Notes under the pieces: generated by a model
Seen by the model: the letters and a program-made list of their open reading frames with translations, nothing else
Database searches by the model: none
Told to the model about the DNA's origin: nothing
Translations under genes and position numbers: made by a program
DNA from: Nocardiopsis listeri NBRC 13360
GTDB lineage: Bacteria; Actinomycetota; Actinomycetes; Streptosporangiales; Streptosporangiaceae
Length of the DNA stretch: 64,000 nucleotides
Assembly: GCF_001570765.1 (NCBI RefSeq)
Contig: NZ_BCSH01000001.1
Span: forward strand, 124,001-188,000
Reading direction: 5' to 3'
Shown: positions 25,320-34,000 of the stretch, in pieces
How positions within the stretch are numbered: the first letter of the stretch is position 1
Layout of the letters: the number at the start of each line of letters is the position of its first letter

Positions 25320-26942
25320 ATGCTGCGCCGCATTCACGATCCAGATAGAGGGGCGTCCTTTGTTGAGTATGGCGCGGTCATCGTGCTGGTCTCGCTCATC
25401 GTCGCCGGGCTGTTCATCTCGGGGATCCCGCGCCAGATCAGCGATGGGATCGCTGGTGCGGTGGACGATGCTCTGAGCGGGGAGGGAACCGTACCCGAAG
25501 GTGGAGCCGGGGACGGTTCTGTGGGAGGGGGCTCGGGTTCTCCGGAAGGTGAGGCTGGCGGCGGATCCGACTCACCAGGGTCCGGCTCTTCCGAGGGGGA
25601 GCAACCCGGATCGGAAGGCTCCGGGAACGCTCCTGAGGTTGAACCTGCCCCTTACGACCCTGAGAGCGGTGAGGGTGGTGCCGCCCCCGCGGTATGGACG
25701 GGCGACGACTTCGTCGTTCAGCAGACTTGGTCCTTCGGTGACGCCTGGGATTGGGCGACCGGGGGACAGCCGGCCTTCGAGTTCGAAGACCACGGGGACT
25801 ATAACTGGGACTGTGGTTGGGTGCTCCACTATCTCTGCCGTGCTGGTGGAGGGATCGCGCAAGGTGCTGACGGGGTCATTGAGGACGGCAAGACCGCCGC
25901 GTGTCACATCCACCTGTGCAGCCATGACAGCTTCAAGGAGACGTGGTCGAACACCGGGGACGGTCTGTCCGCCTTGTGGAACGACCCCGTAGGCAGCCTC
26001 GGTGACATGTGGGATGGGATGTGGGAGACACCACGACGCAACGACGAGAACCTGTCTACTGGGGATGCCTTCGTCAAGGACTTGGGCTACTGGGCCACGC
26101 AAGTTCCGGGTGCGCTGCTCAAACCCTTCAGATTCCTCGGTAACGGTGGTGGATCCTCCGATCGGGGCGGAGACGGCTCCAGTGATCGAGATCGTGATGG
26201 AACGGACTGTTCCAACAGTTTTGTTCCTGGAACCCTCGTGCTGCTTGCGAACGGAACCACGAAACCCATCGAACTGATGACGGTGGGTGATCGGGTGCTC
26301 GCCACCGATCCTGAGACCGGGGAGCAGGGGCCCCGTGAGGTCACCCATCTCATCACTGGTACCGGCGCCAAGACTCTGGTCGAGGTGGCGGTAGATGATG
26401 GCTCGGGTAAAACAGACTCGGTGACTGCTACTGATAACCATCCATTTTGGGTGTTCGATCGGGGATGGACCGACGCTATCGATTTGCAGCCAGGCGATTG
26501 GTTGCGCACCTCGGCCGGTGTTTGGGTGCAGGTCAGTACCATTGATTCCTACTCGACAAGTAGTCAACCCGTCCATAATCTTACTGTGGACGACCTACGG
26601 GCCTACTATGTCGTCTCAGGGTGGACTTCGGTCCTTGTTCATAATTCCGACCCCTGCCCTGATTGGTCGTCAAATTATGAGTCGGCTGGAGACCTCAGTG
26701 GAAAGTACACTGAGGGGCAGTCGACCCGGGATCCGGCGTCGCAGTGGTATCACGAAGAACTGAGCAATGAAGAGCTTCTCGATTCGATCAATAACGCTTC
26801 TGAAGGAGATGGTATTGCAGTGACGCCTGGTGGGACTATTGTTGGAGGGCATCATCGATGGGATGAACTTCAAACAAGAATCCAGGATGGGCGTATCGAT
26901 CCGAATACATCCATTCGCATTGATGTCTACGGAGAGGATTGA
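25320..26942 (+). CDS. Polymorphic toxin with Flp-pilin leader, HINT domain and ParB-like C-terminus
   Basis: A 540-residue protein built in four parts. First is a short Flp leader: residues 1-11 end in DRG and are followed by ASFVEYGAVIVLVSLIVAGL (Glu +5, Tyr +6). Second is a long Gly/Ser/Glu-rich linker with a WNWD-like acidic/aromatic region to about 290. Third is a PT-HINT autoprotease from Cys297 (SFVPGTLVLLANG, VGDRVLATDPETG, TDNHPFWVFDRGW) to His441-Asn442. Fourth is a 98-residue tip with ISxTPxGxIVGGHHRWDEL-like sequence (GGHHRWDELQTRI), similar to ParB-like nuclease toxin tips. The expected mechanism is release of the tip by HINT self-cleavage. The tip region is AT-richer than the rest. 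The immunity gene overlaps its stop. Confidence 0.82.
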   Translation: MLRRIHDPDRGASFVEYGAVIVLVSLIVAGLFISGIPRQISDGIAGAVDDALSGEGTVPEGGAGDGSVGGGSGSPEGEAGGGSDSPGSGSSEGEQPGSEGSGNAPEVEPAPYDPESGEGGAAPAVWTGDDFVVQQTWSFGDAWDWATGGQPAFEFEDHGDYNWDCGWVLHYLCRAGGGIAQGADGVIEDGKTAACHIHLCSHDSFKETWSNTGDGLSALWNDPVGSLGDMWDGMWETPRRNDENLSTGDAFVKDLGYWATQVPGALLKPFRFLGNGGGSSDRGGDGSSDRDRDGTDCSNSFVPGTLVLLANGTTKPIELMTVGDRVLATDPETGEQGPREVTHLITGTGAKTLVEVAVDDGSGKTDSVTATDNHPFWVFDRGWTDAIDLQPGDWLRTSAGVWVQVSTIDSYSTSSQPVHNLTVDDLRAYYVVSGWTSVLVHNSDPCPDWSSNYESAGDLSGKYTEGQSTRDPASQWYHEELSNEELLDSINNASEGDGIAVTPGGTIVGGHHRWDELQTRIQDGRIDPNTSIRIDVYGED

Positions 26943-27333
26943 CGTTAAATTGCCCGCAATTGGTGTGGATGATGAAGAATTCCGTGTTTGCTATATAGAT
27001 TTTAATGAGCTGATCGATGTTCAGTTGGAGGCGGAGCATGAAGGGTGGTCTGCTCGCTGGAGTTCTGTGGAAGCGCTGCGTTCCCAAGTTAAGGAGGCGC
27101 CTGTTCTTCTTCGCCCCTTGATGCGGGAGGAAAGGCATGGGGTCCTGCGGTGCTATCGATGCATATTGATTTTCTCGAACTTGGAGGGTGGGGGCGGGGT
27201 TGCCACTATGGATATATCCCGTACTCGGATCGAGTCCTTTGAACGGGTTGATGGAAATATCAATACGCGCAAATCCTTCTCCAGGATATTTTCCCTCGCA
27301 GTTGGTGGGATGTCAATGGTGTCGAAAATTTAA
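26923..27333 (+). CDS. Probable immunity protein for the Flp-leader toxin
   Basis: A 136-residue soluble protein whose ATG lies within the last codons of the toxin gene, a 20-base overlap typical of toxin-immunity pairs. Its sequence (EEFRVCYIDFNELIDVQ, then ARWSSVEALRSQV) matches no family that I recognise. Coding composition is AT-rich like the toxin tip, so the two probably arrived together. No ribosome site is visible in front of the ATG, as expected for a coupled gene. Function is inferred from position only. Confidence 0.6.
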   Translation: MSTERIDVKLPAIGVDDEEFRVCYIDFNELIDVQLEAEHEGWSARWSSVEALRSQVKEAPVLLRPLMREERHGVLRCYRCILIFSNLEGGGGVATMDISRTRIESFERVDGNINTRKSFSRIFSLAVGGMSMVSKI

Positions 27334-27383
27334 TAGTTCATTATCTGGGAAAGCTGGTTGATCTTCTTTTCGGGTTGATATTT

Positions 27384-27785
27384 ATGGACGGTTTCATGAA
27401 GTACAAACCACCGCTCTCGGTGCGGACCCTGCGGGTACTGCTGTGGGTGCTCGCCGTGATGATGGTCGGCAACGGCTTGGTGTCGATCGTGGAGGCCGGT
27501 GGGGGTGCCTTCGGGGTCGGTTACGCCCTCCCGTACTTTCTCCTTACCGCCTGCTTCGTGCTGTTCGCCGTCCGGGCCGGCCGTGGTGAGAAGTGGGTGT
27601 GGGTCTGCATGGTGGTGCTGTACAGCGTTTTGACCTTTCTCCAGATAGGACGCTTCCTCGGTGGGGACCCGGCGGGATTCATCGGGTTCCTCTTCCTCGT
27701 GGTCTGCCTGGTGTTGGCTCTGAGTTCCACTTCACGAGCGCACTTCTCATATTCCCATCGCAACCCGACGATGCGACGGAGATAG
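27384..27785 (+). CDS. Small membrane protein downstream of the toxin (133 aa)
   Basis: Four hydrophobic segments are visible: LRVLLWVLAVMMVGNGLVSIV, YALPYFLLTACFVLFAVRA, WVWVCMVVLYSVLTFLQIG and FIGFLFLVVCLVLALSS. The C-terminus is basic. A second ATG four codons later is an equal start candidate, as no clear ribosome site separates them. It resembles small DUF-type actinobacterial membrane proteins. It may be a further immunity-type protein of the locus or an unrelated gene. Confidence 0.6.
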   Translation: MDGFMKYKPPLSVRTLRVLLWVLAVMMVGNGLVSIVEAGGGAFGVGYALPYFLLTACFVLFAVRAGRGEKWVWVCMVVLYSVLTFLQIGRFLGGDPAGFIGFLFLVVCLVLALSSTSRAHFSYSHRNPTMRRR

Positions 27786-27850
27786 CGCGCCACCGCGCCG
27801 ATGCACGACACGGCCTGATCCAGGCCCTGACTCTTTCGGATGAGGAACCC

Positions 27851-28339
27851 ATGGTCTCCCCAGAGCCTCCCCACCAGCAGCCGCCGTTCTCCTCGGGTGG
27901 TACAGGTCGCCCTCCGGGCAGGACCGTCCAGGACCCGGGGCCTCGCATGCCGATTCCCCTGCACACCCTCAGGGCCCTCCTTCTGCTGATGCCGACGTGG
28001 ACGCTGGTCATGATCCCCAGTGCGATCCGATGGGAGAACATTCATCTGTTCGGGGCCATGGATGTTCTGTTGACGCTTTGGCTAATGCTGCCCGGTGGTG
28101 TGGCACTGGTCTGCGCGCTGTTGTTGGGGCGTGGTGGGGGAGCCGTGCTGTACGTGGTGGCGGGGTTGTGCGTGGTGATCGTGGGGCTCAACGTCTGGTC
28201 CCACGAGTTCGGTGGGCCGCCGGTTCTCCAGGCGATTCCGTTCACCGTGCTCACCGCGATCCCGCTGTGCTTCCCGTCGTCCTGGCGCTACGCCCGTGCG
28301 CGACGGGAGTGGAAGAATGGACGAGGACACTTCCGCTGA
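27851..28339 (+). CDS. Small membrane protein (162 aa)
   Basis: The first 40 residues are Pro/Gly-rich and polar; the rest holds four hydrophobic segments (LRALLLLMPTWTLVMI, VLLTLWLMLPGGVALVCALL, AVLYVVAGLCVVIVGLNVW and IPFTVLTAIPLCFP). It is similar in size and layout to the preceding gene, with a basic C-terminus (YARARREWKNGRG). The ATG was chosen because GAGG lies 8 bases upstream. No family recognised. It overlaps the next small ORF. Confidence 0.62.
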   Translation: MVSPEPPHQQPPFSSGGTGRPPGRTVQDPGPRMPIPLHTLRALLLLMPTWTLVMIPSAIRWENIHLFGAMDVLLTLWLMLPGGVALVCALLLGRGGGAVLYVVAGLCVVIVGLNVWSHEFGGPPVLQAIPFTVLTAIPLCFPSSWRYARARREWKNGRGHFR

Positions 28340-28403
28340 GGTCCTTCTGAGGGCTCGGTCCGTTCGGGCCCTCTACGAGGTCCGGCACTGGAGTGAGGAC
28401 TGA
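28317..28403 (+). CDS. 28-codon ORF overlapping the membrane-protein gene (tentative)
   Basis: A short frame starts inside the end of the preceding gene, with GGGAG about 9 bases before its ATG, and stops 8 bases before the next gene. The peptide is charged (MDEDTSAEVLLRARSVRALY). It may be a real small protein or only a bridge for translational coupling. Confidence 0.35.
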   Translation: MDEDTSAEVLLRARSVRALYEVRHWSED

Positions 28404-28411
28404 CGGCATCG

Positions 28412-28837
28412 ATGTGGGGCGTAACAGACGAAGCCGAGTGGTGGTTCAGCCTCGCCCAACGGTTCGAAGTGCTGGAGGAACACGTGTCGGAACTCTCCAG
28501 GTCGGCTGACGCGATGGTGGACCCTGAGGGGCCTCGCGAGGACCAGGACCGGCAGGTCGCCTTCATGGAGTTCGTGGAGAAGCTGACCTTCGCCCCCGCG
28601 GACGACATCTTGGAGATGCTCAGCACCGATTTTGAGAGGCGTTGGGGGTTGCCGGTGTGGGCACGCAACCTGGCCTACCGGCTGGCCTGCCTACAGCGGC
28701 CGGATGACCCGTACCTGCTGCGGATGGCCGCGTCGGACCTCTACCTCCACGGACCGGACTGGGACCGCCAGGCGGAGGAGCTGAATCGGCGCGCCGCCCG
28801 GATGGACCCCGAATCCTCTGAGACGGAGCCGGGATGA
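28412..28837 (+). CDS. Hypothetical soluble protein (141 aa)
   Basis: A mostly helical, acidic protein with no signal or membrane helix. The segment VWARNLAYRLACLQRPDDPYLLRMAASDL is TPR-like in feel (helix-turn-helix with small residues), and the protein may belong to the many small helical immunity or adaptor proteins found after toxin genes. I cannot name a family. It closes the toxin-linked run of genes and is followed by a bidirectional terminator. Confidence 0.6.
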   Translation: MWGVTDEAEWWFSLAQRFEVLEEHVSELSRSADAMVDPEGPREDQDRQVAFMEFVEKLTFAPADDILEMLSTDFERRWGLPVWARNLAYRLACLQRPDDPYLLRMAASDLYLHGPDWDRQAEELNRRAARMDPESSETEPG

Positions 28838-28851
28838 ATCGAAATCACGAA

Positions 28852-28883
28852 GGCCCGGCCGGGGTGCCACTTCTGGCCGGGCC
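28852..28883. terminator. Bidirectional hairpin terminator
   Basis: A perfect 9-bp stem (GGCCCGGCC / GGCCGGGCC) with a 14-base loop sits between convergent genes, ending both the toxin-linked run and module B. Confidence 0.75.
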
Positions 28884-28895
28884 CTCAAGGTGTTG

Positions 28896-29252
28896 TCAGC
28901 CGCGCTCCCAGGGCTCGGGAAGCGGCGCGCCGCCGGCGATGGCTGTGCGCAGCATCCCCCAGCGGTCTCTGGCGCGGCAGAGCGCCCGCCAACAGGCGGC
29001 GTCTCCACCGGTCTCCCGGAGCGCTTCGGAGAGCGCGTCGTAGTGCTCGGTCACCTCCATGCACTCCACGCCCCCGCCACCGATCCGGATGCCCCAGGGT
29101 GCGGGCAGGTCATCGCCGGAGCGAAGGAGACGGTCGAGGCGTCCGAAGACCGCGTCCGCCGAGATGAGTCGAGTGACGGCGTCGACGGGCAGGTCGGATT
29201 CGTTGAGCAGGCGGGTGAGCCGGTCGGCGAGGGTGTCAGTGGCACGGATCAT
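28896..29252 (-). CDS. Helical hypothetical protein (module B, gene 2)
   Basis: A 118-residue soluble helical protein, clearly a paralogue of the 129-residue protein in module A: both have F-x-RLDR-L-RxG, then LP-x-x-W, DRWG-x-L and the exact ending GAPLPEPW. Its start overlaps the stop of gene 1 by 4 bases, as in module A. No catalytic residues are apparent. The conserved pairing suggests a complex with gene 1's product. Confidence 0.72.
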   Translation of the reverse strand: MIRATDTLADRLTRLLNESDLPVDAVTRLISADAVFGRLDRLLRSGDDLPAPWGIRIGGGGVECMEVTEHYDALSEALRETGGDAACWRALCRARDRWGMLRTAIAGGAPLPEPWERG

Positions 29253-29587
29253 GCGGGCACCCCCTGCAGGAGAGCTCGCCGGCTCTCCCAGGCCCGGTAA
29301 GGGCCCCGAACGATCTCCACTCGCAGGGAAGCGTCCTCGATCGGTCGCCGAGGTACCGGGACCGGGGGAGTGGGAACCGAAGGAGTGGGCGGCAGCGGTT
29401 CGGGATCGGGAGAGTACGCGGTGGTGAGGTCGGCCGGCGCGACCACGTAGCGGCGGACCCGGCGAGACCGGCGACGGCGCATCTCGCCACCCAGCTCACG
29501 CAGGTACCCGAAGGCGGTGGTGTGCGCCCCTCGTGTGGGCCGGGACAGCCGGATGAGTAGGGACAGCAAGGCAGTAACGTATGGCAT
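29249..29587 (-). CDS. Arg-rich protein with hydrophobic N-terminus and Pro-rich tail (module B, gene 1)
   Basis: A 112-residue protein. It begins MPYVTALLSLLIRLSRPTRG, then HTTAFGYL, then an Arg run ending RRVRRYV, all shared with the 65-residue module A protein. The extra 55 residues are a Pro-rich linker and a basic C-terminus (LRVEIVRGPYRAWESRRALL). The divergent GntR gene starts about 160 bases away. Function unknown. Confidence 0.68.
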   Translation of the reverse strand: MPYVTALLSLLIRLSRPTRGAHTTAFGYLRELGGEMRRRRSRRVRRYVVAPADLTTAYSPDPEPLPPTPSVPTPPVPVPRRPIEDASLRVEIVRGPYRAWESRRALLQGVPA

Positions 29588-29684
29588 GGCAAGCGCTCCT
29601 AAGGTTTCGCTTGTCCGGGCCCGGGGTGTTGGCGCACCGCCGGGCCACTTTCATGATCAGGTCAAGGCCTCACTATACGTCTAT

Positions 29685-29700
29685 CTTGTCTGGGTCGTCT
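29685..29700. promoter_or_regulatory. Candidate GntR site, module B
   Basis: Read on the minus strand, AGACG and GACAAG occur 5 bases apart in the divergent spacer, as they do in module A (1 base apart). CGTCT occurs three times near here. This is a candidate operator shared by both short GntR proteins. Confidence 0.35.
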
Positions 29701-29750
29701 AGCACGTCTGCCATATGCAGGCTGTGCGCCATGTACCTAACGTTGCAAGC

Positions 29751-29993
29751 ATGCATGTCGACCGATTCGATCCCACGCCTCTGTACATGCAGGTGGCACA
29801 CCAACTCCGTGAACAGATTCAAGCGGGCAAGCTCAAGCCACGAGATCCGCTTCCCTCGGAAGCGGCGATGGTCGCTGACTATGGGATCGCTCGGGAGACC
29901 GCCCGCCGCGCAATCGCGCTCCTTCGTGATGAAGGGCTGGTGGTGACGTTGCCCCAGCGGGGAACGTTCGTCGCACCGACGTCGGATACCTGA
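29751..29993 (+). CDS. GntR-type winged-helix regulator without effector domain (module B)
   Basis: An 80-residue GntR DNA-binding domain: PTPLYMQVAHQLREQIQAG, LPSEAAMVADYGIARETARR, and the wing TLPQRGTFVAP. Like its module A counterpart it has no ligand-binding domain and is divergent from the two small genes. The two regulators share the LPSEA-x-x segment and the overall length but differ in the recognition helix, so they may or may not read the same site. ATG start chosen because upstream codons in the frame add no domain. Confidence 0.87.
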   Translation: MHVDRFDPTPLYMQVAHQLREQIQAGKLKPRDPLPSEAAMVADYGIARETARRAIALLRDEGLVVTLPQRGTFVAPTSDT

Positions 29994-30269
29994 GTGTCGG
30001 CCCCTGCCCCCACCGCCGCTCCCTCGTGGTGGCCTTCGTCACCCGATTCCCTCGTCCTCTCGGGGTGCCGTCGAAGCCCACATGTCGTGACCTGGAGTGA
30101 TGAGGAGGTTCCACTCCTTGCCCCCGGGCTGCCCAGCGCCATCCCACGCCACACCAGGGCTCCCCAAGCGTGCGCCGACGCGGAAAAATCACCAGAATCG
30201 CAACCACATCGACGATTCAGGCAACCAAACTGACAACAGGCGCATATCGACCCTTGGGAAGGCAGGCCC

Positions 30270-30605
30270 GTGAGGTTCGCGTTCGTCTATGACGAAACGG
30301 GGAGCACATATCCGACCGGGGACACACCCCCACCCCCGGAACAGCAGGAACAACGATCGGACCGGCCGCCGCACCCCGCTGTGCGCATCGCCGTAGCCGC
30401 CGAACGGGTGCGCACCCGAGGCGCCACCGACTTCCATCGGACCCTGGCCTGTCTGGACCGGATGTGGCACACCATCTCGGTCCACGACTCCACATCGCCC
30501 AACGCTTCCGGGCAGGCGATCGACTGGGCGAGCGATGAGGTCGACTCCGACGAGATGTTCCGTCCCCAGGCGTTCCGTGCTCCGACCCGGGGAGGACGGG
30601 CATGA
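30270..30605 (+). CDS. Hypothetical protein at the head of the YwqJ-toxin operon
   Basis: A 111-residue polar protein with no membrane segment. The start is a GTG after GGGAAGG. It begins RFAFVYDETGSTYPTG, has a Pro-rich loop, then a helical part (AVRIAVAAERVRTRGATDFH) and a polar end. Its stop overlaps the ATG of the next gene (ATGA), so it is co-translated with the WXG-like partner of the toxin. It may be a chaperone or export partner, which is inference from position. Confidence 0.6.
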   Translation: MRFAFVYDETGSTYPTGDTPPPPEQQEQRSDRPPHPAVRIAVAAERVRTRGATDFHRTLACLDRMWHTISVHDSTSPNASGQAIDWASDEVDSDEMFRPQAFRAPTRGGRA

Positions 30606-30985
30606 GTGAGTGGTCCATCGACCCGGTCCAGGTCGGTTCGGTGCTCTCCGAAACAGCCGAACATCTGGGTGAGGAAGGTGGCGGCTCGGGGCTGTTGGGG
30701 CACATGAGTCAGTTGGAAACGCGGATCACCGCGGTCAACTCCCACATCAACAGCGCCCCCATCGGTATCGCGATCGGTGAGTTCGCCGAGCACAACTTCG
30801 CCATGTTGGGCGACATGCTCTCGCTGACCGCTTCGGCCCTCCAGGGCGCGGGTGAGGCCACTACCGCCTATGTCGAGGGTGATCAGGACATGGCGGCCCA
30901 AGCCCAGGCCCAAGCCGGCGACGTGCCCGACCCCAACGCCCCGTCCGGTCCTGTGGGCGGTCCCGGTGCGGGCCGGCCCGTCTGA
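30602..30985 (+). CDS. DUF6507/WXG-like type VII partner protein
   Basis: A 127-residue helical protein of the type found directly before type VII-style polymorphic toxins in actinomycetes. It begins MSEWSIDPVQVGSVLSETAE and ends in a Gly/Pro-rich tail. A helical-hairpin layout is likely (helices about 10-60 and 65-105), as in ESAT-6/WXG100 relatives, although the WXG itself is not present. It resembles DUF6507 members. It probably forms a complex with the N-terminal domain of the toxin encoded next for type VII export. No type VII machinery genes are in the window. GGAGG 8 bases before the ATG. Confidence 0.65.
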   Translation: MSEWSIDPVQVGSVLSETAEHLGEEGGGSGLLGHMSQLETRITAVNSHINSAPIGIAIGEFAEHNFAMLGDMLSLTASALQGAGEATTAYVEGDQDMAAQAQAQAGDVPDPNAPSGPVGGPGAGRPV

Positions 30986-31045
30986 CCGGCTGATCCCTGG
31001 TTTTCCCCTTCCCCCCTTTTCCCCTGTCTTGTTTTGGAGTTCGTT

Positions 31046-34000
31046 GTGCCGATCGCGGACCCGGGTGCGGGCGCGGCCACCCCCGCAGACCCCCTGAGCG
31101 TCAAGGAACAGGAAGACCGTCTCAGAGACGGTGAGGGCGTCATCAGCCCGTTGACCTTCCCCGAACCGTCGGTGTCGGTGGGCTATGTCGAGGCCATGGC
31201 TTCGGGGTTGCGTGAGCTGGGCACCTCGATCGCCGACACCGGCAACGACATCACCGGCTCTTGGGCCGGGTTGAACGGGCCCTACTCCGCCCCGGAGGCC
31301 GAGACCCTGTTCTCGGTCCTGGACCCGGTGGCCACCGACGGCGACACCGTGGGTGAGGAGTTGGACCGGGCTGCCCGGGCGTTGGAGAACTTCGCCGAGG
31401 ACGTGGCCGACATCAAGACCCGCTGGTCCAACCTGCGGGTGGAGGCTTATGACCTGCGTTCCCGGATCGCCGCCGAGGGTGATGGCTGGGACAAGGGCGG
31501 TGGGTTCCTCGGGTTCGGTGACAGCCCGTTGAAGGAGGAGAACGATGCCCTGATCGAGCGGGGCGGAAAGATCATCACCGACTACACCGAGGTCGAGAAC
31601 ACCTGCGCCAACGCGATCAACGCCGGGATTTCGGGGCGCACCAACTTCGAGAAGCAGCCCGAGGGGGATGCCGAGCTCGACCCGAACGTGTTCTACCACG
31701 GGTTCGACCAGGACATCTCGGAATTGGCCGAGGCGTGGGGCCATGAGAATGCCCAGACCGACCACGGGTGGTGGGTCGATGTCAGTCATGCGGTGTGGGA
31801 CTTCGGTGTGGACGCGGTGCAGGGTGTGGGCGCGATGGTGGGCGCGCACTCCTCGGAGGGCTGGTTCCAGGCCTCGTGGGGGGATGCGCTCAAGGAGTAC
31901 CACTGGGACAACCTGACCTCGGCGGCCTCGTTGGTGGGGATGTATGACGCCGAGTCCGACTCGCTTGGGTGGAACGGCGGGGAGGGTGTGGGCGAGGCGT
32001 GGAAGGACCTGGCGCACTCGGTGGTGCCGTGGGAGGAGTGGGGGGATCGTCCCGGTTATGTGATCGGGACGGCGGCGTTGAACGTCATCGGTCTGGTGGG
32101 CGGTGCGGCGCTGACGGCCACCGGTGTGGGTGCGGTGGTGGGTGTGCCGTTGATGGCCTGGCGTGGGATGTCCATCATGGACGGGATGGGCGGCTCGGGT
32201 CGTGGCGGTGCCGGTGGGGTGGATATCGATCTGCCCGATGTCTCCCAGGTGCCGCAGTTCGGTGGTTCGGGGTCGCCGCTGATCAACCTGGCCGGGAGGG
32301 CCCTGGACGCCACCGGGTTCGGCCCGAGCCAGTTGGCCGATTTCAAGGCCATGGTCAACCGCTTGATGCCGTCCGGCCAGAGCGGGGTCGAGCCGGCCGG
32401 TTCCGCCTCGACGCAGACGGCCGGGGAAACCGAGGGTGGACGTCCCAGTGGTGCTCGCCCGACGCAGGCGACTACAGAGACTGATCAACGCCCCATCCAG
32501 CGCCCGGTACAGGACCCCACGGTTGCCGACACCTTGGCCTTCGATGACATCGTGAACCACCCCGACAACCAGGCCTTCGGGGATCAGGTCCGCAGTACCC
32601 GCCAAGACCAGATCGATCAGGTGGACCGAGCAGCCAAGACCGGTTCGAATGGCGCACCTGCTTCGGAAGAGGGTAGGTGGATCGGTGATGCCGGCGACGG
32701 TCGTGGGCCCGAGGGGATGGGGGACAAGGAACCGGCGATGGCCGGTGGTGGTCGTCCGAGCGACACCATGGAGGCCTCCGCTGCCAGGAACACGCCGGCC
32801 CCTGTGGAGCAGGTGCGGCTCACTGACGTCGATGGGCCCGGTGGTGGTCGTCCCTTCGGCAACGAGATCGCCGAAAGCCGGGGCGATCACGGCACCGACA
32901 CCAGCGACCGCAACCCCACTGTCCGTAACCAGGACGGCGACGGCTCCGGGTCGCCCAAGGATGGCTCAGGCAACGACAACGGATCCAACAATATCAAGGA
33001 CGAGAGGAATCCCTCTGCTGAGGAAACCTTCGCCAACAGGAAACAGATCCCACCCTCTGCCCCCACTCCGGATATTACTGACGAATCTCCAATAAGTGGT
33101 CCAGGGGAAAATGGAAACGACGCAGGTGACAATGATGACAATCAAGCCAGAAATGAGGATAACCAAGAACGAACTGGCCAACATGAGAGGGTAAGTCAAG
33201 GGGATGGGGATGCGCTTAATGGTAAGCCAACGGAGGGTGAGTGGTCTGAGTCGCTTCCGAAGGTTTACCCCAAGAGTGAATTGGAAAATCTACCTGGCCC
33301 TCGTTTCACTCCAGAGGGGAGTCCTAGGCCAATTACAGTAGACCCGTCTAGGGGAGGGCTGCTTGAAGAAATCATCGAGCAAAATGGGTTTGAAATAACC
33401 AGGAAAAACGGACTCATAGAGACGATTAACGGAAGGCCGCATAATGAATTCATTCGCGAAAGGGTGAAAGAAAGGCGATTGGAGATCAACGGGTTTACTG
33501 ACCCGAGTATCAAGAAAAACAAGCGTCCAATGGTGGAGTTCTTGAAGACTGGGGAAGCCTCGCCCTCTCTGAGGCATGTCAGTCAGAAAGACCTCGGTGC
33601 GGCTCGCGGTGGCGTTTACTCCATTGTGCTTGATCGTAAGACCGGGCTACTCGCAGAGGGTTTCAACGGCAGGGACCGAAGCGTCGAAATTTCACCGGAG
33701 GATCTACATCCGGCTCTTAGGGACAGACTAAACAAGATGATCGACGAGGCGGAAAAGGACGAAAATGGAGACCCGATATTTCCTCATGGTGACAATCCGC
33801 TTCGTCACGCTGAGGTTAAAGCTACCAATGAGCTCCTTCTGAGTAGGCCGGATGCTCAGGTCAGCGATTTTTCTCAGGATACTGTATTTCTGTTCAAGGA
33901 AGATCCTGCCGTAAATTGGTCGAAGAACAACCCGCCTGACAAGCCTGCTCCTCCCCGAATGACACCAGGAGAGCTAGAAGAATTCCAGAAAGCTCCGTGT

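Noticed and set aside
26087-26542. Minus-strand frame over the HINT domain
   Set aside because: Complement of a strongly conserved HINT segment.
29994-30269. Possible frames between module B and the toxin operon
   Set aside because: Short, contradictory frames on both strands with no ribosome site; kept as promoter region.
30287-32890. An 867-codon minus-strand frame opposite the YwqJ toxin
   Set aside because: The plus-strand toxin has export, linker and deaminase parts and good ribosome sites; the minus frame has none.
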